Shown here piece after piece: positions 26,524 through 34,873 of a stretch of DNA of 64,000 bases; within the stretch, counting starts at the first letter, position 1, and each line of letters starts with the position of its first letter. The stretch lies in the NCBI GenBank assembly GCA_041987545.1, contig JBHIWH010000005.1, forward strand, positions 124,001-188,000. Reading direction: 5' to 3'. A program made the position numbers and the translations under genes. The notes under the pieces are model-generated. The model did no database searches. It saw only the letters and a program-made list of their open reading frames with translations, and had not been told where the DNA came from. The DNA is from JAJRXR01 sp041987545. Lineage in GTDB: Bacteria; Planctomycetota; Phycisphaerae; Phycisphaerales; UBA1924.

Positions 26524-27492
26524 GTGAACGTCACACAGTTCATCGACGAGCACTTCCGCCACTTCAACGCCGCCGCCCTCAAGGACGCCGCCGAGGCCTA
26601 CGCCAAAGCTGTGGACGACGGCGCCGCCATGTACGTCACCCTCGCCGGCGCGATGAGCACCGCCGAGCTGGGCCGCTCCCTGGCCGAGATGATCCGCCGG
26701 GGCAAGGTCCACGCGATCTGCTGCACCGGCGCCAACCTCGAGGAGGACGTCTTCCGCCTCGTCGCCCACAACCAGTACAAGCGGGTGGCCAACTACCGGG
26801 ACCTGACCGCCCAGGAGGAGCAGAAGCTCCTGGACGATGGGCTCGCCCGCGTGACCGACACCTGCATCCCCGAGGAGGGGGCCATGCGGGTCATCGAGCG
26901 CCACATCATCCCCATGTGGAAGAAGGCCGGCGAGCAGGGCGAGCGACGCCTCCCCCACGAGTACGTCTGCGAGCTGATCCGCTCCGGCGCCCTGGCCGAC
27001 GAGTACGAGGGCGACCCCAAGAACTCCTGGCTCACCGCCGCCTGCGAGAAGGAACTGCCGATCTTCGTCCCGGGCTGGGAGGACTCGACGCTGGGCAACA
27101 TCTTCGTCGCCCGCGTCATGGACGGCACGCTGCCGTCCACGGATATCGTCAAGCCCGGCGTCGAGTACATGGCCTCCATGGCCCGCTGGTACGAGGCCCG
27201 CCAGACCGACAAGCGCGCCCCCGGCTTCTTCCAGATCGGCGGCGGCATCGCGGGCGACTTCCCCATCTGCGTCGTCCCCATGCTCCGCTTCGATCTCAAG
27301 AAGGAGACCCCGGTCTGGTCCTACTTCTGCCAGATCAGCGACAGCACGACCAGCTACGGCTCGTACTCGGGCGCCGTCCCCAACGAGAAGATCACCTGGG
27401 GCAAGCTGGGCAAGGACTCGCCCCGGTTCATCATCGAGTCCGACGCGACCATCGTCGCCCCGCTGATGTTCGCCAAGGTCCTGGGCTGGTAG
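26524..27492 (+). CDS. Deoxyhypusine/homospermidine-synthase-like protein
   Basis: 322 residues from GTG 26524 (GAGAGGGGGAC upstream). Deoxyhypusine-synthase family: NAD-binding strands MYVTLAGAMSTAELG, HAICCTGANLEEDVF, IFVPGWEDSTLGNIF, GFFQIGGGIAGDFP, and the C-terminal block SGAVPNEKITWGKLGKD. The lysine in ITWGKL aligns with the catalytic lysine of eukaryotic enzymes (VSWGKIR). Bacteria have no eIF5A substrate, and bacterial homologues have been linked to homospermidine or other polyamine synthesis. It converges with argH with a 4-nt gap and is divergent from the polyamine operon, which supports a polyamine role. Confidence 0.85.
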   Translation: MNVTQFIDEHFRHFNAAALKDAAEAYAKAVDDGAAMYVTLAGAMSTAELGRSLAEMIRRGKVHAICCTGANLEEDVFRLVAHNQYKRVANYRDLTAQEEQKLLDDGLARVTDTCIPEEGAMRVIERHIIPMWKKAGEQGERRLPHEYVCELIRSGALADEYEGDPKNSWLTAACEKELPIFVPGWEDSTLGNIFVARVMDGTLPSTDIVKPGVEYMASMARWYEARQTDKRAPGFFQIGGGIAGDFPICVVPMLRFDLKKETPVWSYFCQISDSTTSYGSYSGAVPNEKITWGKLGKDSPRFIIESDATIVAPLMFAKVLGW

Positions 27493-27496
27493 GGCC

Positions 27497-28792
27497 TCAG
27501 CCCGCCAGCGCCTCGAGCCGCGCCCCGATCTCGTCGAGGCGCAGGTCCGCCGTCGCGCCGGGAGAGACCCGGGCCCGCAGGCTCCGGCTCGGGTCCGCGT
27601 CGCGGAGCCCATCCAGCTCGTCGGCGACGCGCTTGTACGCGTCGCGGAACGGCATACCCCCGGCCGCCAACTCCACGGCCCGGTCCGTCGCCAGCATCGA
27701 CGCGTCGCACGCCGCCCGCATCCGATCCTCGTCGAACCCCAGCCCCTCGATCAGCCAGGGGATCAGCTCGACCGCGCGGAGCGCCGCCGTCAGCCCGCGG
27801 ATCGTCGGCGGCTTGGCGCCCTGCAGGTCCCGGTGATACCCGCTGGGCAGCGAGAGCAACTGCTGCAGTTCGGCCATGGCCCCCGCCACCACCGCCGGCG
27901 CCGCCCGCAGCAGCTCCGCGAGGTCCGGGTTCCGCTTGTTGGGCATGATCGACGAGCCCGTCGAGGCGCCGTCGGGCAGCGTCACGAACCCGAACTCGGC
28001 CGTCGCGAACATGACCAGGTCCCAGCCGAGCCGGCGGATCGTCTGCGTGAGCTGCCAGGCCGCGGCCAGCGCCTGGTGCTCGTGCCGCCCCCGCGTCGCC
28101 TGCGCGTGCATCGGGTTGAGGTGCAGCCTCCCCAACCCCAGCTCCTCGGCCACGCCCTCGCGGTCGAGGGGCAGGTTCACGCCGTAGCCCGCCGCGGCCC
28201 CCAGGGGCGAGGCCCTGAGCCACTCGGACGTCGCCGCGATCAACGCCGCGTCGTCGGCGAACGACTCGGCGAACGACGCCATCCACAACCCGACGCTCGA
28301 AGGCACCGCCCGCTGCAGGTGCGTGTACCCGGGCATCGGCGCCTCGGCGCCCCGCCGCGCCCTCGCCAGAGCCGCGCGGCCAGACGCGACGGCGCCCGCG
28401 CGAAGCCCTTCAAGCCGATCCAGAACATACAGCCGCGTCGCGACCAGCACCTGGTCGTTGCGGCTCCGCCCCAGGTGCACGCGTCGCCCAACCTCGCCCA
28501 GCCGCTCGGTCAGCCACGCCTCGATCGCCGAGTGACCGTCCTCGTAGGCGTCGGACATCGCCAGCTCACCCGATTCCAGCTCGCCCGCGATCCGGTCCAG
28601 GGCGCCGACCAGCTTCTCGACGTCGCCCGCCTCCAGGGCGCCGATCCGCCCAAGCCCGCGGACGTGCGCCCTCGTCGCCCGCACGTCGAAGGGCAGCAGC
28701 TCGGCGTCCAGCACCGCGTCGTCCGCGGCCATGTACCGCATCGCCCGCTCGTCCACCCCCCGCCCCTCGGCGTGCCACAGCGGATTGCTCAC
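27497..28792 (-). CDS. argH: Argininosuccinate lyase
   Basis: 431 residues. Fumarase/aspartase fold with signature GSSIMPNKRNPD, conserved EDGHSAIEAWL, GRSRNDQVLVATRLY and MPGYTHLQRAVP. It cleaves argininosuccinate to arginine and fumarate, the last step of arginine synthesis. The start is GTG 28792, overlapping the argC stop (GTGA). Final gene of the arg operon, with its 3' end 4 nt from the convergent deoxyhypusine-synthase-like gene. It is slightly shorter than the usual 455-460 residues, the difference being at the C-terminal end. Confidence 0.95.
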   Translation of the reverse strand: MSNPLWHAEGRGVDERAMRYMAADDAVLDAELLPFDVRATRAHVRGLGRIGALEAGDVEKLVGALDRIAGELESGELAMSDAYEDGHSAIEAWLTERLGEVGRRVHLGRSRNDQVLVATRLYVLDRLEGLRAGAVASGRAALARARRGAEAPMPGYTHLQRAVPSSVGLWMASFAESFADDAALIAATSEWLRASPLGAAAGYGVNLPLDREGVAEELGLGRLHLNPMHAQATRGRHEHQALAAAWQLTQTIRRLGWDLVMFATAEFGFVTLPDGASTGSSIMPNKRNPDLAELLRAAPAVVAGAMAELQQLLSLPSGYHRDLQGAKPPTIRGLTAALRAVELIPWLIEGLGFDEDRMRAACDASMLATDRAVELAAGGMPFRDAYKRVADELDGLRDADPSRSLRARVSPGATADLRLDEIGARLEALAG

Positions 28793-29742
28793 GCGACCAC
28801 CCCCGTCAGCTCCTCGTCGCCCAACGCGAGGTTGATGTTCTGCAGCGCCTGGCTCGCCGCCCCCTTCCGGAGGTTGTCGATCACGCACACGAGCCCGACT
28901 TCCCGGGGGTCGTCCGCACAGACCGACACGCACCCGAGCACCGCCCCGTTCGACCCCACCACGTCCGGCACGCGCGGCGTCCCGCCGGCGAGCACGGACA
29001 CCAGCGGCGACGATTCGTAGAACCCGTGAAGCCTCGCTTCCAGCGCTTCCACGCTCGTGCCCCCGCGCAGCCGCGCCCGGACCGTGAGCATGATCCCCCG
29101 GAAAAACGACGCGACACTTGGGCTGAACTTCACCGGGCAGCCCAGGTGGCGGCTCACCTCCCGCTCGTGCGTGTGCCCAACGAGCGAGTACGGCAGGATG
29201 TTCTCAGACAGGTTCTCTGGGTCGTTCCTGGGCGAGGGCGTCGCGCCGGCGCCGCTGTACCCGGACACACCGAAACACGTCGGCGCCCCGTCCAGCTCGT
29301 CCCGCAGGGGCGCCAGCGCCAGCATCATCGCCGTCGCGTAGCACCCGGGGTTGGCGATCCGGCTCGCGGACCGGATCGCAGCCCTGTTCAGGTCGCTCAG
29401 GCCGTAGACCCAGCCATCGTCGAACCGGTGGTCGGCGCTCAGATCCAGGACGACCCGTGACCGCCCGCGGGCCGCCTCGGCGAAGGGAGCGTTCTCCCCG
29501 TTGCCCAGGGCAAGCACAGTCACGTCCGGCGCCCGCTCGGCCAGGTCGGACGGCTCGACCCGCTCGAGCATCAGCCCCTCGGGCGCCGCCGGGATCAGCT
29601 CCCGCGCCGACCGCCCGGCGCCAGACCGCGACGCGAGCATCGTCAGCTCCAGCCCGGGGCGCCCCGCGAGCAGGCCGACCAGCTCGGCGCCGACGTGCCC
29701 CCGCCCGCCGATGATCCCGACCGTGTACGCCTCAGACGCCAA
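28789..29742 (-). CDS. argC: N-acetyl-gamma-glutamyl-phosphate reductase
   Basis: 317 residues. N-terminal Rossmann GIIGGRGHVGAELVGLL and catalytic cysteine in RIANPGCYATAMML. Further family segments are SGYSGAGATP and the C-terminal GMMG-like KGAASQALQNINLALG. Reduces N-acetylglutamyl phosphate to the semialdehyde. There is no ATG or GTG near the N-terminus; a TTG at 29742 follows a full GGAGGAG by 7 nt and is the start. It overlaps the end of the upstream NAGS/K gene by 11 nt and the start of argH by 4 nt. Confidence 0.93.
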   Translation of the reverse strand: MASEAYTVGIIGGRGHVGAELVGLLAGRPGLELTMLASRSGAGRSARELIPAAPEGLMLERVEPSDLAERAPDVTVLALGNGENAPFAEAARGRSRVVLDLSADHRFDDGWVYGLSDLNRAAIRSASRIANPGCYATAMMLALAPLRDELDGAPTCFGVSGYSGAGATPSPRNDPENLSENILPYSLVGHTHEREVSRHLGCPVKFSPSVASFFRGIMLTVRARLRGGTSVEALEARLHGFYESSPLVSVLAGGTPRVPDVVGSNGAVLGCVSVCADDPREVGLVCVIDNLRKGAASQALQNINLALGDEELTGVVA

Positions 29743-31075
29743 CGGGGCTCTCCTCCGCGCTCACGAACGACGGCTCGATCGACAGCGACCACCGCACGCA
29801 CCGGTCGATCTCTCGCCGATTCTCCATCCCCCGCCAGAACACGATCCACTCCCCGTGCCTGGCCATCCCGTCCGCCCGCTCGAAGTACCAGCGGGCGATC
29901 GGGTTGCCCGCCCGGCACCGCCAGAACAGCCGCGGCGACGTCTCCGTGATCCGCCGCCACAGCGACGCCCCGACGCCCGCGCCCTGCGCCTCGGGCGTGA
30001 CGGCGAACTTGTCCAGGTACGCCGCGTGCTCGGCCTCCAGCATCACCGCCGCCGCCAGCCGGTCGCTCGAAACCAGCACCCTCTCGATCGGCGTCCGCTC
30101 GAAGTAGTCCTCCCGCAGCGTCCGCCCGAAACTCGACTCGATCAGCCGCCCGAGCACGTCCTTGTCACCCACCGACAGCTCGCGGACCTCGCTGATCGTC
30201 ACGCCCTTGCGGACGAGCGTGCCGTCGCCCCGGTGCGTCAGCAGCTCGCGGACCAGGTGGCCGGGCGACGCGATCGAGACCGAGCACTCGCCCGGGTGCG
30301 CGTCGAGCATCGCCTTGATCTCGCGGAGCTTGACCGCCATCCCGCCCGTGACCAGCCCCTCGCCCAGCATCCGGTCGTAGTCCTCGATCAGGTTGACCGC
30401 GGGCACGCGGCGCCCCTGCGCGTCGAGCAGGCCCCCCGTGCCCGTCAGAAAGACCACCTTCGGGATCGCGAGCCGGTGGGCCAGCATCGCCGCCACGCCG
30501 TCCGCGTTCACGTTCAGGATCTGCCCGCCGGGCGTCTCGCCCAGCGCCGGCACGATCGGGACTGCCCCCGATCGCCAGACCGAGAGCAGCGTCTCGGCCC
30601 GCACGCCCGACGCCCGCCCGACCAGCCCCAGGCGGTCGGCGTCCATCGCCTCGGCCTCCACGAGTCCGGAGCTCACCGGCCGCGCCCGCGCCCCGGCCCG
30701 CTCCAGACGCTCTGCCAGCCGCTCGCCCTCGGCCAGGAACACTCGCCGCGCCACCGCCAGCACGTCGGGCGTGGTCACCCGCTGGCCGTCCACCCGAACG
30801 CTCTCGACCCCCTGCTCGTCGAGCGCCTCGTCGAGCTGCGGGCCCCCGCCGTGCACGACGATCGGCGTCACCCCCACCCCCGCCAGGAACGCCAGCGCGC
30901 CCACCAGCTCCCCGATCTGCTCACGAAGGACGGCGCCGCCGACCTTCACCAGCACGCCCGGCTTCTCCTGCCCCCGCCGCAGCAGCGAGAGGTACAACGC
31001 CGTCTCCCGGGGGGTGCCGATGTTGTGCAGCAGGTTCTGGATGATGTCGGGCGTCGTCTGCGCTGCCATCGTCAT
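29732..31075 (-). CDS. argB: Bifunctional N-acetylglutamate synthase/kinase
   Basis: 447 residues, two domains. Residues 20-290 are an amino-acid kinase domain: VLVKVGGAVL (Lys44), VHGGGPQLDEAL, GGQILNVNADGVAAMLA, GLVTGGMAVKLREI. Residues 295-440 are a GNAT-like acetyltransferase domain (YLDKFAVTPEAQGAGVGASL with acetyl-CoA loop, NPIARWYFERADG). The length and order match the Xanthomonas/Maricaulis NAGS/K type related to animal NAGS. It would make N-acetylglutamate and phosphorylate it. The start is ATG 31075, overlapping the argE stop (ATGA); a second ATG is 2 codons in. The acetyltransferase half explains the absence of argA or argJ here. Confidence 0.88.
   Translation of the reverse strand: MTMAAQTTPDIIQNLLHNIGTPRETALYLSLLRRGQEKPGVLVKVGGAVLREQIGELVGALAFLAGVGVTPIVVHGGGPQLDEALDEQGVESVRVDGQRVTTPDVLAVARRVFLAEGERLAERLERAGARARPVSSGLVEAEAMDADRLGLVGRASGVRAETLLSVWRSGAVPIVPALGETPGGQILNVNADGVAAMLAHRLAIPKVVFLTGTGGLLDAQGRRVPAVNLIEDYDRMLGEGLVTGGMAVKLREIKAMLDAHPGECSVSIASPGHLVRELLTHRGDGTLVRKGVTISEVRELSVGDKDVLGRLIESSFGRTLREDYFERTPIERVLVSSDRLAAAVMLEAEHAAYLDKFAVTPEAQGAGVGASLWRRITETSPRLFWRCRAGNPIARWYFERADGMARHGEWIVFWRGMENRREIDRCVRWSLSIEPSFVSAEESPVGV
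29750..29756 (-). promoter_or_regulatory. Strong Shine-Dalgarno fixing the TTG start of argC
   Basis: GGAGGAG on the minus strand, inside the 3' end of the NAGS/K gene, is 7 nt before TTG 29742. It is the strongest ribosome-binding site in the arg operon and compensates for the weak start codon. Confidence 0.7.
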
Positions 31076-32106
31076 GCCCCGAGTATCTGCGCGTACCGAC
31101 GCGACGCCAGTTCCAGTTGATCCAGCCCGACGAACTCGTCCGCGGCGTGGGCCTGGGCGATGTCGCCGGGCCCGAACACCGCCGCGGGGATCCCCGCCTC
31201 GGCAAACAGCGCCGCCTCCGTCCAGAACGGGAGCGACCCGATCGTCTCGATGCCCAGGTCCTTGAACACGTCCGCCCCCGAGGCCGGCAGGGCCGGCGCG
31301 CGGAACCGGACCTCGACCGCCGGCGACACCCCCGGGAGCACCGACGCGCACGCCTCCAGGATGTCGGCGGCCTCCCGCTCACTCCCGGGCCGAGCCCCCA
31401 GCAGCACGCTCGCAGACTCGGCGCAGATGTTCGCCTTGACGCCGCCCTCGACCCGCCCGATGTTCAGCCGGTGCCGCAACGAGCCACCCTCGGTGAACCG
31501 CCCGAGCATCGCGGCGCCCCACCGCACCGCGTCGTGCACCGCGCTCCGCGAATCCGCTGCAGAGCTGTGCCCAGCCTCGCCCGCGAACTCCGCCCGGATC
31601 GACACGATCCCCGGGTGCGACAAGCCCAGCCGGCAACCCGTCGGCTCGCACACCACGACCCGCCGGAACTGGCGGGGCGGGCCCGCGAGGAACCCGCGCA
31701 CGCACGCGGCCCTGCCGGCCTCCTCATCGGTGGTGAACAGGACCGCGGCCGGAGCGTCCGATCCCTCGACCGCCGCGAGCAGCGCCGACGCCGCCCCCTT
31801 CACGTCGCACGCGCCAAGCCCGTACGCCCGCCCGTTTTCGACGGCCAGCGCGAACGGGTCCCGCGTCCACCCCTCTCCGCTCGGCACGGTGTCCAGGTGG
31901 CAGTTGATCAGCGTGTCTGCTTCGCCCCGCATCGCCAGGACGTTCACGCTCCCGCCGCCCAGATCGTCGACGTCAACAAGGCACCCAACCGCTCGGAGTG
32001 CATCGGCCACGTACACGACGCACGGGTGCTCGGGCGTGATCGCCCGGGGGGGGTTCCGCGTGTCCGCCGCGACAAGGGCCCCGAGATGGGCGAGGATCCG
32101 CTCCAT
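31072..32106 (-). CDS. argE: M20 deacetylase ArgE; probably N-acetylcitrulline deacetylase
   Basis: 344 residues. Zn-peptidase M20 motifs: INCHLDTVPSG (metal His and Asp), GLGACDVKGAASALL, FTTDEEAG (catalytic and metal Glu), CEPTGCRLGLSHPG, and the dimerisation insert GEAGHSS. Annotated by family as acetylornithine deacetylase. Because the operon's carbamoyltransferase has all the marks of the N-acetylornithine type, the substrate here is more likely N-acetyl-L-citrulline, giving citrulline for ArgG. ATG 32106 shares its A with the argG stop (TGATG). Confidence 0.85.
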   Translation of the reverse strand: MERILAHLGALVAADTRNPPRAITPEHPCVVYVADALRAVGCLVDVDDLGGGSVNVLAMRGEADTLINCHLDTVPSGEGWTRDPFALAVENGRAYGLGACDVKGAASALLAAVEGSDAPAAVLFTTDEEAGRAACVRGFLAGPPRQFRRVVVCEPTGCRLGLSHPGIVSIRAEFAGEAGHSSAADSRSAVHDAVRWGAAMLGRFTEGGSLRHRLNIGRVEGGVKANICAESASVLLGARPGSEREAADILEACASVLPGVSPAVEVRFRAPALPASGADVFKDLGIETIGSLPFWTEAALFAEAGIPAAVFGPGDIAQAHAADEFVGLDQLELASRRYAQILGA

Positions 32107-33305
32107 CAGACGCCCGCGCCCTCCCGCCGCGCCGCCGTCACGCTCGACAGGGCGACCAGCTTCACGAAGCCCTCGGCGTCCGCCGCCGTCCACGGCGCGT
32201 GCTGGGCGTACACCGCGTCCCGCGGCGCGATCCTGTTAGGGGACTCCAGGGCGACTGCCTGACACTCGCCGTGAGCGAAACTCAGCGTCACCGATCCTGT
32301 GACGCCCCGCTGCGTCGAGGCGATCAACGCCTCCAGATCCTCCCGGAGCGGGTCGAAGAAGAACCCGGAGTACACCAGCTCGGTCCACCGCCTGGCCGCC
32401 TGCGGCTTGAACCCGCCCTGGGCGACCGTGAGCACCGTCTGCTCGAGGGCCCGGTGGGCCGCCAGCAGCGCCGTCAGGCCCGGCGCCTCGTAGACGATCC
32501 GCCCCTTGAGCCCGAGCACGGTGTCACCCGTGTAGATCCCGCGTCCCACGCCGTGCGCGCCGAGGCGGTTGTTCAGCTCGCCCAGCATCTCCGGGCCGCC
32601 CATCGCCCGCCCGTCGAGAGAGACGGCAACGCCCCGCTCGAATCCGATCGTCACCCGGCCCGCCTGGCCCGGGCGCTCCGACGGACGCGCCGTCATCCGG
32701 TACGTGCCATCTCCGGGCTCGGCGAACTCGTCGATCTCCGAGCCCGAGCAGGTCACGCCCAGCAGGTTCTCGTTGATCGTGTACCGCTTGGTGTCGGCCG
32801 GCGCCGAGAAGCCCCGCTCCTCGAGGTACGCCCGCTCGAACTCCCGGGGCCGATCCGTCCGCCCCTGGATCTCCCGGATCGGCGCCAGGATCGGTAGGTC
32901 CGTCAGGCAGCGCAGCGACACGTCGAACCGCACCTGGTCGTTGCCCATCGCCGTGCACCCGTGCGCGACGCCCACCGCCCCGATCCGCTCGGCCAGCGCG
33001 ACCGACCGGGCCGCGATCGCGTACCGGTCCGAGCACAGCAGCGGGTACTGGTCCTGGTACCGCACGCCGCCCATGACAAACGGCGTCACGAACCGCCCCC
33101 ACAGCTCGTCGGCCGCGTCCTCCACGACGTGCTCGCGGGCGCCCAGCTCCATCGCCCGACGCTCGATCGACCCGACCTCCTCGGGGGATACACCGCCGGT
33201 CGAGACGAAGAGTGTGACGACGTCGTACCCCTGCTCCTTCAGGTACGGCACGCAGAAGCTCGTATCCAGCCCCCCCGAGAACGCGAGGACGACGGTCTTG
33301 CTCAT
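32106..33305 (-). CDS. argG: Argininosuccinate synthase
   Basis: 399 residues. P-loop pyrophosphatase motif AFSGGLDTSFCVPYL at the N-terminus; HGCTAMGNDQVRFD (citrulline/aspartate site); KRYTINENLLG. Adenylates citrulline and joins it to aspartate. ATG 33305 is 22 nt after argF', the only gap over a few nt in the operon. The subgroup in which motif INENLWG reads INENLLG is seen here. Confidence 0.95.
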   Translation of the reverse strand: MSKTVVLAFSGGLDTSFCVPYLKEQGYDVVTLFVSTGGVSPEEVGSIERRAMELGAREHVVEDAADELWGRFVTPFVMGGVRYQDQYPLLCSDRYAIAARSVALAERIGAVGVAHGCTAMGNDQVRFDVSLRCLTDLPILAPIREIQGRTDRPREFERAYLEERGFSAPADTKRYTINENLLGVTCSGSEIDEFAEPGDGTYRMTARPSERPGQAGRVTIGFERGVAVSLDGRAMGGPEMLGELNNRLGAHGVGRGIYTGDTVLGLKGRIVYEAPGLTALLAAHRALEQTVLTVAQGGFKPQAARRWTELVYSGFFFDPLREDLEALIASTQRGVTGSVTLSFAHGECQAVALESPNRIAPRDAVYAQHAPWTAADAEGFVKLVALSSVTAARREGAGV

Positions 33306-33327
33306 GGTCTGTCTCCCCTCGGGCGCC

Positions 33328-34332
33328 TCAGGCGCCGAGCAGCCTGGACATCAGGGCCTTCTGCACGTGCAGGCGGTTCTCCGCCTCCTCGATGATCAGC
33401 GAGTTTGGCGAGTCCATAACCGCGTCCGTCGCCTTGACGTTCCGCCGCGCGGGCAGGCAGTGGCTGAACAACCCGTTGCTGGTCCTGGCCATCTTCGCCT
33501 CGTCCACGATGAAGTGCTTGTACCGGTCACGCACCGCCCGCTCCTCCTCGGGCCGCCCGTACATCGCCAGCGAGCCCCAGGACTTGGCGTAGACGACCTC
33601 GGCGCCCGAGTACGCCTCGTCGATGTCGTGCGAGACCCGGAAGCTCCCGCCGTGGTCCTTCGCGTTCTGCTGGGCCGCCTCCATGAACATCGGGTCGAGC
33701 AGGTACCGCTCGTCCGGGCACAGAAGCGTCACGTCCATGCCCATCTTCGTCGAGATCATCGCCGCCGAGTTTGCGACCGCCGTGTTCAGGGGCTTGGGGT
33801 GGTACGTCCAGGTCAGGACGTACTTCCGCTTCTTGAGGTCCCCGAGCCGCTCGCGGAGCGCCATCGCGTGGGCCAGCTCCTGGCACGGGTGGACGATCGT
33901 CTCCATGTTGATCACAGGGACGGTCGCGTGGGCCGCGAAGGCCTTGATCACGTGGTCCCGCCGATCGACCGACCAGTCCTTGAACTCGGGGAACCGCCGG
34001 ACCGCGATCAGGTCGCAGTACCGCGAGAGCACGCGGGCGGCCTCGCGCACGTGCTCCTCGGCGTCGCCGTCCATCACCTCCCCGTCCTCGAACGCCATCG
34101 GCCAGGCCCCCTTGCCCGGCTCGAGCACGACCGCGTGCCCGCCCATCTGCCACGCCCCCACCTCGAACGACGTCCGAGTGCGCAGCGACGGGTTGAAGAA
34201 CACCAGCGCGATGGTATTGCCCGCCAGCCGCGGCTGCAGAGGCTCGCGCTTCAGCGCCCCCGCGTCCTCGATCAGGCCGACCAGCTCGTCCGCCGACCAG
34301 TCCTGCGTTGTCAGGAAGTCCCGATGGCTCAC
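33328..34332 (-). CDS. argF': N-acetylornithine carbamoyltransferase (AOTCase)
   Basis: 334 residues. It has carbamoyl-phosphate motif SLRTRTSFE and HPCQELAHAMAL, but the rest follows the Xanthomonas AOTCase rather than ornithine transcarbamylase: FLTTQDWS at the N-terminus, VMDGDAEEH with Glu92 at the specificity position, YVLTWTYHPKPLNTAVANS in place of an OTC SMG-type loop, and HCLPARRNVKATDAVMDSP containing the lysine that is carboxylated in AOTCase. It would convert N-acetylornithine and carbamoyl phosphate to N-acetylcitrulline. The start is GTG 34332, overlapping the argR stop (GTGA). A plain OTCase label would be wrong. Confidence 0.92.
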   Translation of the reverse strand: MSHRDFLTTQDWSADELVGLIEDAGALKREPLQPRLAGNTIALVFFNPSLRTRTSFEVGAWQMGGHAVVLEPGKGAWPMAFEDGEVMDGDAEEHVREAARVLSRYCDLIAVRRFPEFKDWSVDRRDHVIKAFAAHATVPVINMETIVHPCQELAHAMALRERLGDLKKRKYVLTWTYHPKPLNTAVANSAAMISTKMGMDVTLLCPDERYLLDPMFMEAAQQNAKDHGGSFRVSHDIDEAYSGAEVVYAKSWGSLAMYGRPEEERAVRDRYKHFIVDEAKMARTSNGLFSHCLPARRNVKATDAVMDSPNSLIIEEAENRLHVQKALMSRLLGA

Positions 34333-34802
34333 GCGACGCCCTCCGTGCTCTCGCCCCGCTCCGTGATCAGCCCTTCGATCCAGCCCGCGAGTTTGACAGC
34401 CGCCGAGCGGCTCGGCAACGCGATGAACAACGTGTCGTCGCCCGCGATCGTGCCGACCACGCCCCGGGGCGGGCTCCGGTCCAGCGCCACCCCGAGCAGG
34501 TCCGCGTGCCCGGGCGCCGTCCTGACGACGACCAGCGCGTCCGCGGGAGCCACGCTCACCACGTGCTCCCTGAGGGCCGAGGCCAGCTCCCGCGCGGCCC
34601 CCGCCCCGCCGGGCTCGCCCTCGCCGGGCAGCCTGTACCCGCCCGGCCCCTTGAGCACGCCCAGCGCCGTCAGGTCCCGCGAGACCGTCGCCTGCGTGAC
34701 CTCGATCCCTTCCTCGGCCAGCGCATCGACGACCTCCTCCTGGCTGTGCAGGGGGCGGGCCCGGAGGAGCGAGACCAGGACCTGGCGGCGGCGCTCACGC
34801 AT
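34329..34802 (-). CDS. argR: Arginine repressor
   Basis: 157 residues from ATG 34802. Winged-helix N-terminus RRRQVLVSLLRARPLHSQEE then VTQATVSRDLTALGVLK, which is the ArgR DNA-reading helix; C-terminal arginine-binding domain with GVVGTIAGDDTLFIALPS, where the double Asp binds arginine and sets hexamer contacts. Two ATGs further upstream (34808, 34820) lie inside or at the promoter -10 and cannot be in the transcript from it. The gene is therefore read as leaderless. It overlaps argF' by 4 nt, and being first in the operon it is probably autoregulated. Confidence 0.92.
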   Translation of the reverse strand: MRERRRQVLVSLLRARPLHSQEEVVDALAEEGIEVTQATVSRDLTALGVLKGPGGYRLPGEGEPGGAGAARELASALREHVVSVAPADALVVVRTAPGHADLLGVALDRSPPRGVVGTIAGDDTLFIALPSRSAAVKLAGWIEGLITERGESTEGVA

Positions 34803-34805
34803 TCG

Positions 34806-34835
34806 CATGATTATACACATGCATGTATAATCATG
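34806..34835. promoter_or_regulatory. Inverted-repeat operator over the argR promoter (probable ARG box)
   Basis: Arms CATGATTATA (34806-34815) and TATAATCATG (34826-34835) flank a 10-nt centre containing TGCATG. The AT-rich arms and the half-site TGCATGTATAATCA resemble ARG boxes (TGnATnnnnATnCA, one mismatch). It covers the -10 and touches the -35, so bound ArgR would block polymerase. Confidence 0.65.
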
Positions 34836-34839
34836 TCAA
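34810..34839 (-). promoter_or_regulatory. Consensus sigma-70 promoter of the argR operon
   Basis: TTGACA (34834-34839) and TATAAT (34810-34815) on the minus strand are both exact consensus, with an 18-bp spacer. The predicted transcript start at 34802-34803 coincides with ATG 34802, so the mRNA would begin at or one base before the start codon. Confidence 0.85.
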
Positions 34840-34873
34840 GCGGCCCGAGAGCCCCGCCAGGGCCGTCCGCCGC

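Noticed and set aside
33328..34332. Ornithine carbamoyltransferase label
   Set aside because: Specificity segments match N-acetylornithine carbamoyltransferase, not OTCase.
34826..34831. TATAAT on the plus strand near argR
   Set aside because: It is the mirror of the real -10 created by the inverted repeat; no -35 at the proper distance and no plus-strand gene downstream.
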